Shown one piece after another: positions 26,459 through 39,400 of a stretch of DNA of 64,000 bases (positions are counted from its first letter, which is position 1; every line of letters starts with the position of its first letter). Source of the DNA: Fulvia fulva. Taxonomy: Eukaryota; Ascomycota; Dothideomycetes; Mycosphaerellales; Mycosphaerellaceae. The translations under genes were made by a program, and so were the position numbers. The stretch spans positions 3,100,001 through 3,164,000 of the forward strand of contig NC_063014.1 of the NCBI RefSeq assembly GCF_020509005.1. The letters are read 5' to 3'. The notes beneath the pieces are model-generated. The model was given only the letters and a program-made list of their open reading frames with translations, was not told the origin of the DNA and made no database searches.

Positions 26459-27064
26459 TCAACCCCTCGGACCACCACTACCCTCTGGCTTGGTGTCCGT
26501 GCCAACATTCTGGCTCTTTCCCCGACCTGGCGCAACAGTCCCTTGATCACCACCAAAGTCATTCTTCTCCTTCACTGCACCATCCTTGCTGCTCGGATTT
26601 ACATGCGACTCTTGCCTACCGCTCTGATTCGTCGCCTCTCCCTGCGCTGCAAACTTCTTCAGATCTTTGTAGTCCACCACATCGAGTGCCTTCTCGTGGC
26701 TGGCGTGTAAGTGCACCTTCGGTACCTTCTCCCCGTCAAGCTCTTTCATGGCGTTCGCCCAGTGTTGTGCTGATAAACAGGTCTTGTCACCTGCGGAGAC
26801 ACCAGAGTATTCTTTGCCATTGGATGATTTCAGGAACTCGTCTGTCACTGTGGCGGCGATCGAGTGGTTGCCACTGTCATCGGAACCGGTTCGACAGTAA
26901 CCGTCCTTGTAGAAGCCTTCGCCTTTTTTGAAGAGAGAGAGCATTCCACCGGCAGCTGTACATGTTCACTCAGCAAAGCTCTAGGAGCTATCGAGCCCAC
27001 TCAACTTACCGCTCTTGTTCTGCATTGTCGGCTTGGTCGACGTCTGTTCTCCTTTGGCAGCCAT
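26459..27064 (-). CDS. DUF2237 family protein, 183 aa
   Basis: Exon 1 (27,010-27,064, starting MAAKGEQTSTKPTMQNKS) joins exon 2 (26,459-26,955) in phase 1 over a 54-nt intron (GTAAGT donor, TACAG acceptor). DUF2237 pattern: GFYKDGYCRTG, NHSIAATVTDEFL, GDKTCLSAQHWANAM, and the characteristic LHASHEKALDVVDYKDLKKF. The C-terminal 60 residues are polar and low-complexity (Gly/Lys/Ser) and look disordered, an extension beyond the compact bacterial members. Function unknown in any organism as far as I know. Confidence 0.85.
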
Positions 27065-27353
27065 GATTGCGTTTTAGAGTGGTGTGAGGATCATCGAAGT
27101 GCTCGAAAGTAAAGCTATTGACGCAGGTAGAGGTTGAGCTGACAGACCAACAATAAGGCCAGCCATCTCGAAAGTGATATTCTCTTGAATGACATCAATA
27201 TGTCGTGAGCCGTCAATGACGACGTCTGCAGCTGGACCCATAATCAGATCGGCGCTAAAGCTATATCGCCAGGAACAGGTCTAGTCTCGCGATCCTAGCG
27301 CGCCAGCTGAAAATCACCTTCAACAACATTCGTCAACCATCAACATTTTCACA

Positions 27354-28769
27354 TCAATCACTGCCGAACCGCTCTCCGGCCAGAAACGACTCTGCTGTCT
27401 GCAGCGTCTCAGGCGCGCTCTTATGCAGGGTCAACGCGTGCCCCGACCTCGGTATGCTCTTCCAATTGTACTCGGCCTTCGGAAACAGCTCGCCCGTATC
27501 ATTTAACAAAGGACCGCATCTCGGATCAGCATTGATGGCAGAACTGCCCGGACCGCAGAATGCTTGGTCTTGCTCGCCTGTCATCACCAACACTCTTCCC
27601 TTGTACTTTGGTGCCGGCACAGGATTGATGTAAGCTGAAATGAACTGGCCGACGCTTACCACGTCTTTACGCGTGAAGAACCGATGCGATACCTCGGGAT
27701 CGAAATCGATGTACTGGGGATCACCGAAGAATGAGTATGTACGTGTCGTTCCGTTCGGGGAGGTCAAGTAGCCTACCAAGCAGAAGGGTGTCAGCTTTGC
27801 TCGAGGAGCACGGGGCCACGTTCCAGCAGATGGTGCAGGATCGGGAGGCCAGGTGCGCGCGCATGTCATGATCAACCATGCTCTCTACCTTTCAGGACGT
27901 ACCTGCGTCAAGCTCGCTGAATTTCGAAGCGTCAACCTGCTGCGCAGGCATGGCATTCAGAGCCACAACGCCCTTCAACGAGCCCAGGACCGACTTGGAG
28001 AAGCCCGTGAGGATCATCTCGTCAAAGTCGTGAGGATGTTTCTTGGCCAGAAGTGCCCCATTTTCCGAGCCATAGGAGCAGCCGATCAGGATAAGATGTT
28101 GAAATGACTTCCCGAGAGTGTTACTAACGGAGCGTAATTGCGTCGCGAGGGAGTGAAAGAGTTCGACTCTTCGGACTTCGTCAGCTGCCATGTGATGTAC
28201 GAAAGAGAGGGTACTGGCTCATAAGGCGCCTGGACATCTTTTGTAGGGTCCGGTTTGGAGGACTTCCCTTGCCCGAGGTGGTCCATCGCTAGGACGGCAT
28301 AGCCTTTCCCAGTCATGTACTGCACCCATGAGTACGGCTGAGGCTGGTAGGGAGGGTCTTTATCCGGTTGCAAATCTGTCCCACCTAACGCAGTCCACAG
28401 CTCGCGATTGGTTGTGATGGCCGGCAAAAGCACTTGCAGCTTGTCGTTGTTGTCATTCGACACCAGCGGCGGACAGTACCATCCTGCTAATTGCTGATCT
28501 CCAGATACCTGCTCTACACACAGCCGCTCGCTCTTGCCTCCGGACTATGTCAACCTCACCGCGATCCGAGTGAAATTATCATCGTTCAGTCGCGCAGTCA
28601 ACGCATCCAGATCCTTCATGTCCAGATCCGATAGGTCGCGATTCATTGCAGATCCTGAAACATCGAAAGATACACCTCTGCAGCCCGCAAAGGCATGAGT
28701 CGCGCCCTTCGGTATCGCCGCCGTCCCTCGTCGCGCGGCACACAGAGCCAATGCGAGCCAGACTCTCAT
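27354..28769 (-). pseudogene. Secreted alpha/beta hydrolase with a premature TAG
   Basis: The ATG at 28,769 begins with a hydrophobic signal-like segment (MRVWLALALCAA). The frame meets TAG at 28,545-28,547, then continues in the same frame with the family pattern: GDQQLAGWYCPP, LLPAITTNRELWTAL, GYAVLAMDHLGQGKS. Later exons supply LILIGCSYGSENGALLA (nucleophile elbow GCSYGS), MILTGFSKSV, VLVMTGEQDQAFC and PRSGHALTLH (catalytic His). Intron 27,773-27,902 (130 nt, GTACGT donor) is clear. The join between the first and second parts (about 28,140-28,230) could not be resolved in phase and may hold a second lesion. CAG-to-TAG would explain the stop. If TAG is read through or is an assembly error, this would be an active secreted hydrolase. 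Confidence 0.75.
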
Positions 28770-29873
28770 TGTGCCACACAGATGTCCTGGAAAACAATGA
28801 GTAGCAGCAAAGCAAACAACTGCGACAGAAGAATGGCGACGCCAAAGAGGAGCTTCTTAACGACAGTCATTGCATACGCGTCGTAAGGCTGCCACGTTCC
28901 AATGTAGAATCACAACTCCTGCAGTTAGGCTACTGCCAACTCACCACCGCCTCCATTCCTCCGTCCGAAGCAGGGAAGATAGTGGCTTTCATACCAATAG
29001 ACTCCAGGCCATTTCCACGTTCCCGGTAGATGAAATACAGTCTCGGTGACAATCGACAAGCATTGCCCTCGTATCGCAGCGCAATCTACTGTAGATCTGG
29101 TTTACGCACATTAGTAAGGTTCGGTGTTTTGTCATCTTGGTAGGGATGTGCTAACATCTGGAAGATGCTGTACTTCTTACCAACACTTGCTGTTCACTCA
29201 TCAGAGTATGGCAGCTTGATTGAGGTGTGCTGCCCTTTAGCGTGCTGAAGGTAGTGGAATGGCTGCCTGTCTTGCTGCGATTTGTCTTCGAGGAACCTTC
29301 CGATACAAGTCAGCCTCTTGAAAAGTCTCTACCTCCCAACTTGGGGATTGAGGAAGTGGGGGATGTGTGTGATTGGCTCGCTAGAACGCTAGCATAAACA
29401 CCTGGTGCACTCTGTCACGTTAGAAGTGTGGGAAGTTATTGTACGGGCTCATATAGGGTGTTTCAAAAGCAGGTTGTGTATTGCATGTGTCTATCTAGAA
29501 TAGACAAGTGTTGCTCTTGAAGAGGCTGCAGGTGACTAATCAGTCACCTGATTCTTAGCGTACGTGGCCTCAAGTTTTGATGATGGGATGTTGCCCATGT
29601 GCACGCTCGGATCGCGACACACCCCCTCAGCTCGTGCGCTGGAGTGAATGAGCTGATTCCCATGTGATCGCGTGCACCCTGTCATAACCACCCCCCTACC
29701 TATGGCAGTGACGTCAGGCCCTCGGTGTTGCTGCTGCTGCAGTGAGGGTAAGTCAGCTGTTTCAAGTGAAGTGAGCTGAGGTGAGTGAGGTGAGCTTTGT
29801 ACCCATTCCCTCATTCCTCACTTTCACTGCTGCCATTGTTACCTATATAATAAAGCATAGATTGTGTGACTGT
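28770..29873. other. Intergenic edge of the repeat block
   Basis: 1.1 kb with no supported gene. Base composition is normal, unlike the repeat block that follows. Short frames overlap on both strands without family resemblance. Confidence 0.6.
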
Positions 29874-29990
29874 GGCCGGTGAGATGGCTCAGGTGATGGT
29901 CCCGTTGCACGGACTTTCACTTGAGTGTGCAATCATCTCACCCACCGGCAAACATCGGAGGTCCTGAGTTCAATCCAGGGGTAGCCTTAG
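29874..29990 (+). repeat. tRNA-like (possible SINE head) sequence
   Basis: An A-box-like TGGCTCAGGTG (29,885) is followed about 80 bp later by a B-box-like GTTCAATCC (29,967), the spacing of a Pol III internal promoter. GGTGAGA (29,878-29,884) can pair with TCTCACC (29,935-29,941), and the larger arm GCCGGTGAGATG pairs with CATCTCACC..CACCGGC. It does not fold into a proper full-length tRNA with a matching acceptor stem, so a tRNA pseudogene or SINE fragment is more likely. Confidence 0.35.
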
Positions 29991-30230
29991 TCCTATCGTA
30001 TGCTTAAACATATATTGTCGTCCGCTCAACTTATTGAATTGTCCGATAATTGCTCTGTGCCAAGTTATTTCGCTCCGGCGAATAGTGAGAGAGCTCGCTC
30101 TGCCCCTAGGGAGTATAAGATACTAGCCAGTAGCGCAATGCACTGGGCTGTCTACGACAGAGCTTATACTATGTGAGGTGTAATGGGGCTCTAATAGGTA
30201 ACACCGGAGCAACGGTATCGGAAAGTTGAA

Positions 30231-30251
30231 AAGGCACCTTCGGGGTGCCTT
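30231..30251 (+). other. Short perfect hairpin
   Basis: AAGGCACC, loop TTCGG, then GGTGCCTT: an 8-bp perfect stem. It lies in the non-coding left flank of the copia remnant. A T-rich run follows at about 30,294. A structural RNA or transcript end is possible but unsupported. Confidence 0.4.
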
Positions 30252-30460
30252 ACTTTCTACACTTTTAAAGGTCATTACCTTAGGGTAGTGACACCTTTTT
30301 GTTTTAGGCAAGTGTGTACTATGTGTGAGGTACGAAAGCAGCGGATGATGTGGTGACAAGGTGGTAGTGTTGTTACTAGTAGCAGGTTAGAGGCGTTTCT
30401 CGCGTTCTAATTAGACACACTACTTTTGTTACGCGCGCATACGCTACTACTAGTGATAAG

Positions 30461-30509
30461 GGTGTTTCTCGCCCTTGCGCTATTAGCTAATAGGAGTCCG
30501 AGAAACACC
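30461..30509 (+). repeat. Inverted repeat around a 14-bp palindrome
   Basis: GGTGTTTCTCG (30,461-30,471) is repeated inverted as CGAGAAACACC (30,499-30,509). Between them lies the palindrome CTATTAGCTAATAG. The position at the 3' side of the copia remnant suggests an LTR edge or a small inserted element. Confidence 0.5.
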
Positions 30510-30649
30510 TGTTAATAATAGTGCTAGGGCCGCACTAGTGAATAGTAGATGCTTTGCCCTAGCTTCGTTGTCGCCTATAGCATTAGTAGCTACTAGTGGC
30601 CGTGTTTGCGCCTACTAGCGCTTCTAGAGAGGTGTCCGTAAAGATAAAG

Positions 30650-32730
30650 CCGTTCGGTATTCGTTTCGAGATAAGGTAAGGCCGCTACTACGGGCTTCTT
30701 AGGCGTCTATTAGCCCGTTACCTCCTAATACGGCTATAGAGGGCACTAAGGTGTGTAGGTCTACGCCTTCCTTAGCTATATTAAGTAGCTTGACGAAGTG
30801 CTTATACTTCTATAGTAGAAGCAGCTTAGTTAGCCCGTCTATAGGTATGTCGTTAGTACTAAGATACTTAATCTTAATGTCTCTACGCTAGTCTCGCTAT
30901 TCGGAGCTAGTAGTAGTAGATGTTAACGTAGCGTAGCTTCGTATTAAGCTTTTGCCCTTATTAGTCAATAAGGCGGATAGTCTACGTGTTATTATAGTAT
31001 AAGTAGGTACACTAATTAAACTAAAGGTATATCTTAGCGAAGACTCGTTCCTACTATATAAGCTCTAAGGCGGCTTACGAAAGCCCGAGTAGCTAAGCCT
31101 CTATTAAGGACTTAGCAATAGTGATTTGTTTAGATACCTTATAATCTACTAGTCTACCGAACAGTATAAAGACCTAGCTATTTAAGCTAGTCCTATTATT
31201 ATTTATACCGTAGGACGCGTCCGATACTCTAAAGAACTCGTAGTTACTACCGAGGTGTTCTAATTAGCTATAAAGGCTAGTGATGTGTTTACTAGCGCTA
31301 TATATAAGGCAGAGGTTCTTAGTCTCTAGGAGATAGCGTAAGTACTAATCTATAAGCTTAAGGTATGTCTTAGTTAGCTTAGTTAGATACTACGATAGTA
31401 TAGATAAGGAAAAGGCAACATTAGGCCGCTATATATACAGTTAAGGGATCCTATATGTTATTAGTACGTAAGAATAGCGATAGAGGTGGGTTAATAATCC
31501 TCTAGAACGGTCTAATCAAGGTGTTAATCTACTAGTACTGTCGTTTTACGTATATTCGTAGATATACTAAATTTAGCGGCTAGCTTCTTAATGTAGTCTT
31601 CTTAAGAGAGCTATAGTAAGCGCTCATTTCTATTACGCGTAACCTTAATTCCTAGGAACTAGGAGAGATTACTAAGCTCGTATATCTCGTACTTAGTAAG
31701 TAGTCGCTACTTAATATTAGTAGTATAGGCCTTATACTTACGGTAGTAGAGTATAACTAAGTTATTAACGTAAAAGAAGAATATAACCTTATTATTATAG
31801 TAGATATATTCGGAGTCCGATAGGGGTACTAGTCTAAGGGAGGTTAGCGTCTTAGTTAGGGAGTTATATTATAATAAAGGGGACTCCTTTAGACCGTAGA
31901 GGGCCTTAACTAGCTTAAGGGCGTGTCTATAGGATGGCTTATCGATTCTAGGAGGTAGTTATAGATATATAGTATATAGTAGGTCCGAGTTTAGGAAGGC
32001 GTTAATAATATTAAATTGTTCGGCTTCTAGGTCGAAGCTCGCGGCTATAGTATAGTAGAGGCGGAATATACTTACTAGTAGTATAGCGGCGTATATATCT
32101 AAGTATGTTCCTTACAAACCGCCTCTTACGTATAGCCTAGCCTTAAAGCTCTTTAGTATACCGTACTCGTCTAGTTTATATTTATATACCTACTTTAGCG
32201 GTAGTAGTAGCTAAAGTCCCTCCTCTTACTAAGCATTCTAATCCTTCTCTTCCTTTATTACCTATCTAAATATGCCTATTACTAGGGCTTTAGCAAACTC
32301 CTTAGCTATAGCTTTAATCTACTATTAGGAGAAGCGGTATTTTATAGCGGCTCGGTAGTTAGAAGGTTCGGGCGGAAGATTATCGCGGTATATAGAGGTA
32401 GTAGGGTTAATATGCCTTAGAGGGCTATTGCCTCTTCGTATAGGGCTTCGATCGCTCTTATCGCGATAGGCGCGTATTCTAGGTCGTATATCGGACATCT
32501 GGCCGGTAATTATATTAGCGACTATAATCTAGTATAGTATATAGTAGAAGTAGGCCGTTAGTAGGCGCTTTCTATTCTCTATAACTATATAGTTAGACTA
32601 GCCTTACTCACTCCGATTGATATTCTACTAGGGGATACGTTTTAGCCCTTAATCGATAGCCCTTATTAAGACGAGCAATCTACTTAAGCAGTAGCGACCC
32701 GCCTACGCTAGCGGCGGCGTAATCGTAATA
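30650..32730 (-). mobile_element. Ty1/copia retrotransposon remnant (RT and RNase H)
   Basis: On the minus strand, going down from about 32,600, the copia pol order can be read through many stops. Reverse transcriptase: FKARL.VRG near 32,150, DLEAEQFNIINAFLNS near 32,020, LVKALYGLKESPLLL near 31,900, FFFYVNNLVILYYRK near 31,760 (degraded YVDD box), FLGIKVTRN near 31,640. RNase H: SKQITIAKSLIEA near 31,130. Asp codons of the YVDD box read as Asn, as expected from C-to-T on the opposite strand. The 5' half (gag, integrase) is not seen, and no intact LTRs were found. Inactive. Confidence 0.85.
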
Positions 32731-35700
32731 CAAAAAACCCTAAAACCGAGGTCCCTTTCCCCTAAAGGCAGACCCTAGAATTGCGGAGTTGCGTAGGACA
32801 ACTACCTAATTAGGAAGCGCGACCCCGAATAATAGCGAAGGATAGTAACTAACGAGAGCTATAGCCTTACGAACATTCTGTACTAAGAGTTAAACCGGGG
32901 AACAAACTAAGAAAAAACCTAGGACACAAGCCAAGGCCTACTATATAGAAAGTAGAGGCTAACGATAAACAATATAGCGTAGACGACCCTATATACGGAG
33001 GCGGAGAACTTACTAGGGGATGACGAACACCTAGCCCGGGCATATAAGAACACTATAGCACAGCTACTAGGAGCGCTAAAAGCGCTATTATACTAAATCC
33101 CGAAGACAATCTAATAAGTAACATAGAGGGTAGCCTAGAAACTAACTATATAGGCAATAGTAGTAGTAGGTAAGAATCAACCCCCTCCGAAGGTAAGTAA
33201 GGCGGTACGCCTATACATTACTAATCCGGCGGAGAAACAAGAAATCATAGCCCTAATAAGCAAGGAGATTGTCGACAGAATCGGCTAAAAGGAGGTAGTT
33301 AGGGCGAGGGTAGAGGCAATAGGCGTAGTAAGACACTTTACCGTATAAGAGTCTAATAGACAAAAGCTAGAGACCTATAAGGAGTAGACTACTAAAGTCG
33401 CGAAGTCGGTACGAGTCTCCTACTAACAGTATACCGTTATTACCTACGGGGTCCCTAGGATATTTAAGGTCGAAGACCTTCCCTACCTCTAAGTATAGAA
33501 CTAGAACACCTCCCTAGGAGTACGACTAACGAAGGCGGTATAGCTATATAAGACAGTAGACCGAGAAAAGACGTATTCATCGCTTATTATTTAGGTAGAG
33601 ATAGCGGAACAAGCTAACTAGATACTAGATAATAGGCTATTCTAGAACTACGAGAGAATAGACACGGAGATCTATTAGAGTAGCTATAGGGTACTATAAT
33701 GCTTCTAATGCTAATAGTACGGTTATATAGCCCTAAAATACGGGGAGAAGACCCTAAGGTGTCCTTACTACGTAGGCCTATACTAGGGAAGGGAATGCCT
33801 AAAAAAGGAGAGTAGGTACGTATACTACGGTAGAAGGCACCTAGCGTATTCAAGCTAATGCCCGGCTAGAATAGTAGTATAAGAACGAGCGAGACAAGCA
33901 AAGATCTCTATACTAGCTAGGTACCCCTAACGATAGTAGGAGGGACCTACCGTATATAAGGGCTTCGAGCCGAGTAAAAGGAAGAGGGTAGAAGAGACGA
34001 ACAAGGGAACCTAACCGTAAACGTATCTACCTCCCGGTAGGCCTCGACACCTTAACCGGGCTACTAACGAACTAGGCTAAATACGAATCTTTAGGGCGCC
34101 CTAGCGGCCCTAGGGCTAGTCGGATAGCGAGATATAGGCTTAGGAGACATAGTAGGTTAGCACGGAAATAGACCTTACGGATAACGAATAATACTATACG
34201 ACGACATTACTATCGTATAGTATAACGTAAATAAAAGTAGGGACAAGGTCTAGCGCCACTTTCTATAAGAGCTAGACCCGCTACGGCACTACGTTATTAC
34301 GGTATAGGAACTATAGATCAACCCCTACGTAGGACTCCTAGCCACTTATAATAACCGGAGATACTACACCGTAACCGTAGGCTAACGAGGCGTTATCCCG
34401 AGGATATATATATACGTAAGTAAGACTATAGACCTTGAGTCGTAGAAGGTTATACTACCGTAGTAGGGCAACCTAGGAGACATAACATCAATCTAGATCG
34501 ACACGACATAAGGCCCTATCTAGATCTATAACGTTTATAACCCGCTACCGCGGGGTCGGACGAGTAGGGAACTAGGAACCCTCGCCTACCTAGAGCGGAC
34601 CCTAAGCTAAGACACGAAGCAAGTACTCCTCGGCGACTTTAACCTCTACTACCTATAGTAGGGACTCGAATTCACTCCCCTATACGCGTTTCTAGGGGGG
34701 AAGCTACTAGATATAACCGCACGCTACGGAATGGCCTTAGTAACACTAAAGGGAACAGAGACGTAGAAGGCCCGTACTAGTATAAGTACGATCGACCTAT
34801 ACTTCCTATTACGAGAACTTGAAGAGAGACTAGTCTAATGCCGACCGAACTACGCGCTAGAAGCCTCCTTAGACTATATCCCTATCTAAACGACGCTAGA
34901 GGTGAAGGCGATAGAGGAGCTAGTAAACGAACTACGCCGTAACTAGAAGAAGGCACGCTAGGACAATATAAGAGGCTTCCTAATAGCGAACCTACTATAG
35001 TATAGAGAACTCGAGACGACAGCTTAGCTAGATCAAGTAGCGGAACAGATTATCTCGGTTATATAGTAAGTAGCGGAACAATATACGCCGTTACTCCGGC
35101 CCTTAACGTAGTAGAAGGCCTTCTAGACCCCTAAATGCTCTACGAAGGTAAGGGAGGCTAGAAGGGCAAGGCGATAGTAGACGAAGGAGCACACCTAAGA
35201 GACGTAGGAGCAATACTACTACGCGACATAAGAGAAGAAGGCACAGATAAGACGTAATAAGCTATAGGACTAGAGAGCGACGATTAGGCTCGTTATAGAA
35301 AACCCGGAACAGATGTAGAGACTTACTAAATAGGCACGACTACCTAAAGAGCAACAAGCCCCTCACTTCCCCCTAATCGTAGACCGCGAAGGGATTGCCT
35401 AGGCTACGCCCCGGGGCAAGGCAAAAGCGTTAGCCGACTATTTCTTTTCGACGTAAGTAGAGGCAGACCTTACGGACATCGACCCGAGTATATACCCGGA
35501 ACCCCTAGACATAGATTAGGCGGTTAGCTCTAATATAGTAACAGGAGTTATAAGTAAGCTAAAAGGACGAAAAGCCCTAGGCCTAGATAGGATACTAAAC
35601 GTACTACTAAAAGAGTATAGAGAAGAGATCGCGCCGAGCCTTACAAACCTATTTACCGCGTGCCTACGGCTAGGGTATCACCCGAAGCCGTATAGAGAGT

Positions 35701-36480
35701 CTATAATAGTAGTGCTACGTAAGCTATAGAAGGAAGACTATACTTAGCCTAAGTCGTACAGACTAATAGCACTTCTAAATACGATAGGGAAGGTCCTAGA
35801 AAAGATAGTAGCCTAGAGACTTACGTAGCTTACCGAGGATAACTACGTACTCCTAGCAATATAGATAGGGGGAAGAAGCTAGCGATCGATACTAATAGTA
35901 ATAGAGCTAATTACGGAGCAAATTCAGACCCTCTAGCACTACGGTAGGAACCGAGCGGCGTCCTTACTATCCCTCGACATTATAGAGGCCTTTAATAACG
36001 TCTTATACTAAAGGCTAATATATATCCTATAATAGAAAGGCATCCCCTAGTAGATAACGAAGTTCGTCTACTCCTTTCTCTAGGAACGGACAATATACCT
36101 AGTCCTAGGGAGGTATACGTCCGACCCGGTAAAGGTAGAGGCTAGAATACTTTAGGGATCTACTCTCTCCTCTATCCTATCTCTAATATTTATGTCTGAT
36201 CTAATCCCCCTACTTACCTCTCCGTAAACCTTAGTATTAGGATTCGTAGACAATATAAACATTCTAGCCTAGTTAGACTCGATAGAGGAGAACTATCGCC
36301 TCCTTAAAGATAGGTATAAGAAATGCGAGGAGTAGGTAAAGAAGTATAGTGCCCGGTTCGCCCCTAAAAAGTACTAGCTTATATACTTTAGTAAAGCGAG
36401 AACGTACTATAATATAAAGGCGAACATAATTAACATATTAGTTCCTAATATAATACTATATAACAACATATTCGAAAGCT
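32730..36480 (+). mobile_element. Tad-like LINE copy A (RIPed, 3' truncated)
   Basis: A non-LTR retrotransposon of Tad-like type. The ORF1 end has zinc-knuckle remnants (CF.C..YGYIALKYGE, about 33,700-33,860). The endonuclease core LLGDFNL is at about 34,628. RT block YRLIALLNTIGKVLEKIVA is at about 35,755, LSLDIIEAFNN at about 35,970, and the catalytic box GFVDNINIL (FADD type, degraded) at 36,241-36,268. The copy stops shortly after (around 36,480), where the 5' part of copy B begins. Numerous TAG/TAA codons. Inactive. Confidence 0.85.
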
Positions 36481-36489
36481 CTTATTAAG

Positions 36490-39400
36490 GCTATTCTAAC
36501 GATATACAAAGCAGGCCACTGCCCCTAGCATTAAGGGAGTTCTACCTTATTTAATCTAGATAGCTTAAAGTTCTCTTCACCCTATTTCTTTAGCTCTAAA
36601 CGCCGCGGAGGTGCCTAGCTATATTAGGCAACTCTTAGGTAATAGTAGCCTAGACTACGGTACTAACGGCGCCTACGGCTCTATAGGCGAAGCTCCCCTA
36701 AGACAACTAGTAGTAACTTATAGAGGACGTAAAAAGTATAGAAACTAACGATTAGCTCCTATACCGGTCTCTATAGGTAATGATCACTTAGCTACGTACG
36801 GCGCTTATACTATCGTATTACCGAGGGTAATAAGAAATAAGGACGACGTCCTAGGCGATTAGTAAGGCTACCTAGAATTAATACCCCTATAGCTAGGTAT
36901 CGGTCGCGGTATCGATACTAGGCCCCCGCCTAACGTACGATATAGTTACGATCCGTATTATAGTAAAGGAAGACTAGGCCGAAGTTACGAAGCTATCGAA
37001 CAAGGAGCTCGCCTAACGAATTAACTAACTAGGGGTAGTCGTAGTGAACTAACAGTCTAACGGTACTCTATAGATCTATACTAGCTCTACTACTACTAGG
37101 AGACACCTAGAGGCATAGCTATAGTAGGCATCTAAGGTTACGGCATTAGTGAAGGTCTTAACGAAGTAATTTACGATCCTAGTCTACGATATACCTAAGG
37201 AGTTCGACCCTACTAACTAGGGTCACCTACGTACTCTCTAAGAGGACAACCTAGTCACTCTTAACTCTCTAATCTAGAAGGCGACTTGGCTCTATAGGAA
37301 ATGGCTAGAAGGTAAGAAGGCCTCGGCGCTAATAGTATAGCTATAAGACGCGAAAGCGGCGGATCTAGCGATAGAACAAGGCCTGATCTAGTAATATAGC
37401 CTTAAGATAGTAGAAAAGCACTCCTTATCCTTTCGTGTCCTCTAATGCTTCAAATGCTAACAGTATAGATACTAAACCTACACGTGTATAAACAAGTAGG
37501 CCTACTCGAACTATATAGGAGACTATATATCTAGGGACTATATATTAGCTACGAGACGGTACGCGAACTGTCCGGGGTACTACCTATCGTATAGCGCGGA
37601 ATGCCTATAGCGGAAACTAGCAAAAAACAAGGTAATCACAAACAGAACCGTCGCCCTAAGATTCTACGGCGACCGTAAGGCTAGCCTATACCGGAACTAG
37701 CTAGCGGTAGTCGGGTATAAGCGCCCTAGGGCCGAGAACGATATAAAGGATACGTAACCTAGGGCGTACGGGAGGCTACGTACTCTACTAGCTACGGCGA
37801 GGAAATCTAACTAGGCCCGGCTCCCCTTTAGTATATAGCCGATAGGCGTAGACTAGGACGTATAAGGTAGTAGGACATAGGACGCTATAGAGGAAATGAT
37901 TGTCGATGCCGATAACTAGCCTCGACACGCTTAGTATTATCTAGTATAACGTTAACTATAGCAAGGATATAGTCTAGAACTATTTCCTATACGAGGCGGA
38001 CCCGTACGTCTACTACGTCCTAGTAATCTAGGAGCTATAGATTAACCCGTACTATAAGAGACTAACGACCTATAAGTTACTAGGCTATACGACATACCTA
38101 CGAGGCGACGGTAGACCCCGTACGTGCTTCTATATTAGTAAGGACATACTAGAATCCGACTAGGAGGTAGTATACTACGTAGACAAAGAAGGCGGGGGCG
38201 ATATTACCTCCCTCTACGTAGGTAGTACCTAGATATACAACCTATATATATAACCGCTAGCCTCGAGGTCTAGCCGCGACCTTAGGGTCTATAGACACCT
38301 AGACAGTACGCTTAAGAGACAAGGGTACTATATCGTAGTAGGAGACTTTAATATATACTACCCTTCCTAGGAAAGCCTTATATAGCCGTACCCTATAGCC
38401 GACGAAGTACTCGACTTGATAGCGAGTAACGTAATTGCCCTTAATACCCCGAAGGACCTAGGCACCTAGAAGAGAGGGGGACTCTAAGGCACGATCGACC
38501 TCTCCTAGATCTTAGATAGCTACTACTATACGGTAACCTACTATAGGATCGAACATAAACTCGAGGCGTCGTTAGACTATATACTAGTCAGGACCTCTAT
38601 TACGATATAGATATAACGTATACTAGCGAGAATCCCTAAGCTAAGCTAGGGAAAGGCCTACTAGGCTAATATCTAGGCGTACCTCGATAACTCTAAGAGG
38701 CTAGTCTAGATCGCGTAGTAGTAATACAATAGTAAAGACGAGATAGACGAGGTAGTCTAAGGGTTAATAGACGAAATAAGAAAAGCGACCTTACTTTACG
38801 TCCCGCTTACCTAACTAACGATATAGTCTAAACTATACTAGACGCTAAAGTATACTACGGTAGTAAGAGAAGTAAGGAGAGCCCGCCGGGTATAGACGAG
38901 TAGCTATAGCGAGGAGGCCTAGAACGTATCTAGGGAGGTATACTAACAAAAGAAAGCTATAATACGGAGGGAGAAAGCAGTCGGCTAGAGGGCTATAGTA
39001 GAAGAAATCGCCGGCAAGCTAGAGAGGATGTGGAAGCTAGCGAAATAGGCCCGACAGGACCCTATATAGGGCCCCTCCTTCTCTATCCTAGCGTTATAAT
39101 CGCCTAGTAGCCCGGTTAGCGACCCCGAGGCTAAGGCGCGTCTACTAGCTAGTAAGTTCTTCCCGCCCCTAGTCGAGGCTAATCTAAGTAATATAAATAG
39201 CTCTACTCCCCTAGCCCCTAATATCGCGGTCTATTAGAATATATCCGAGGGAGAAGTTACTAACTTACTATACTTAGGAAGTTACCGGCGAGGAAAGTCC
39301 CGGGGCCGGATAGGATCCTAAACGAACTACTAAAGAAGTATAGAGATTAACTAGCCCTAGTAGTCGTAGCGATCTTTAACGCCTATCTATAGACTAGCTA

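Noticed and set aside
33614..33853. 79-codon minus frame in LINE copy A
   Set aside because: Antisense to recognisable zinc-knuckle remnants. Chance open frame in RIPed DNA.
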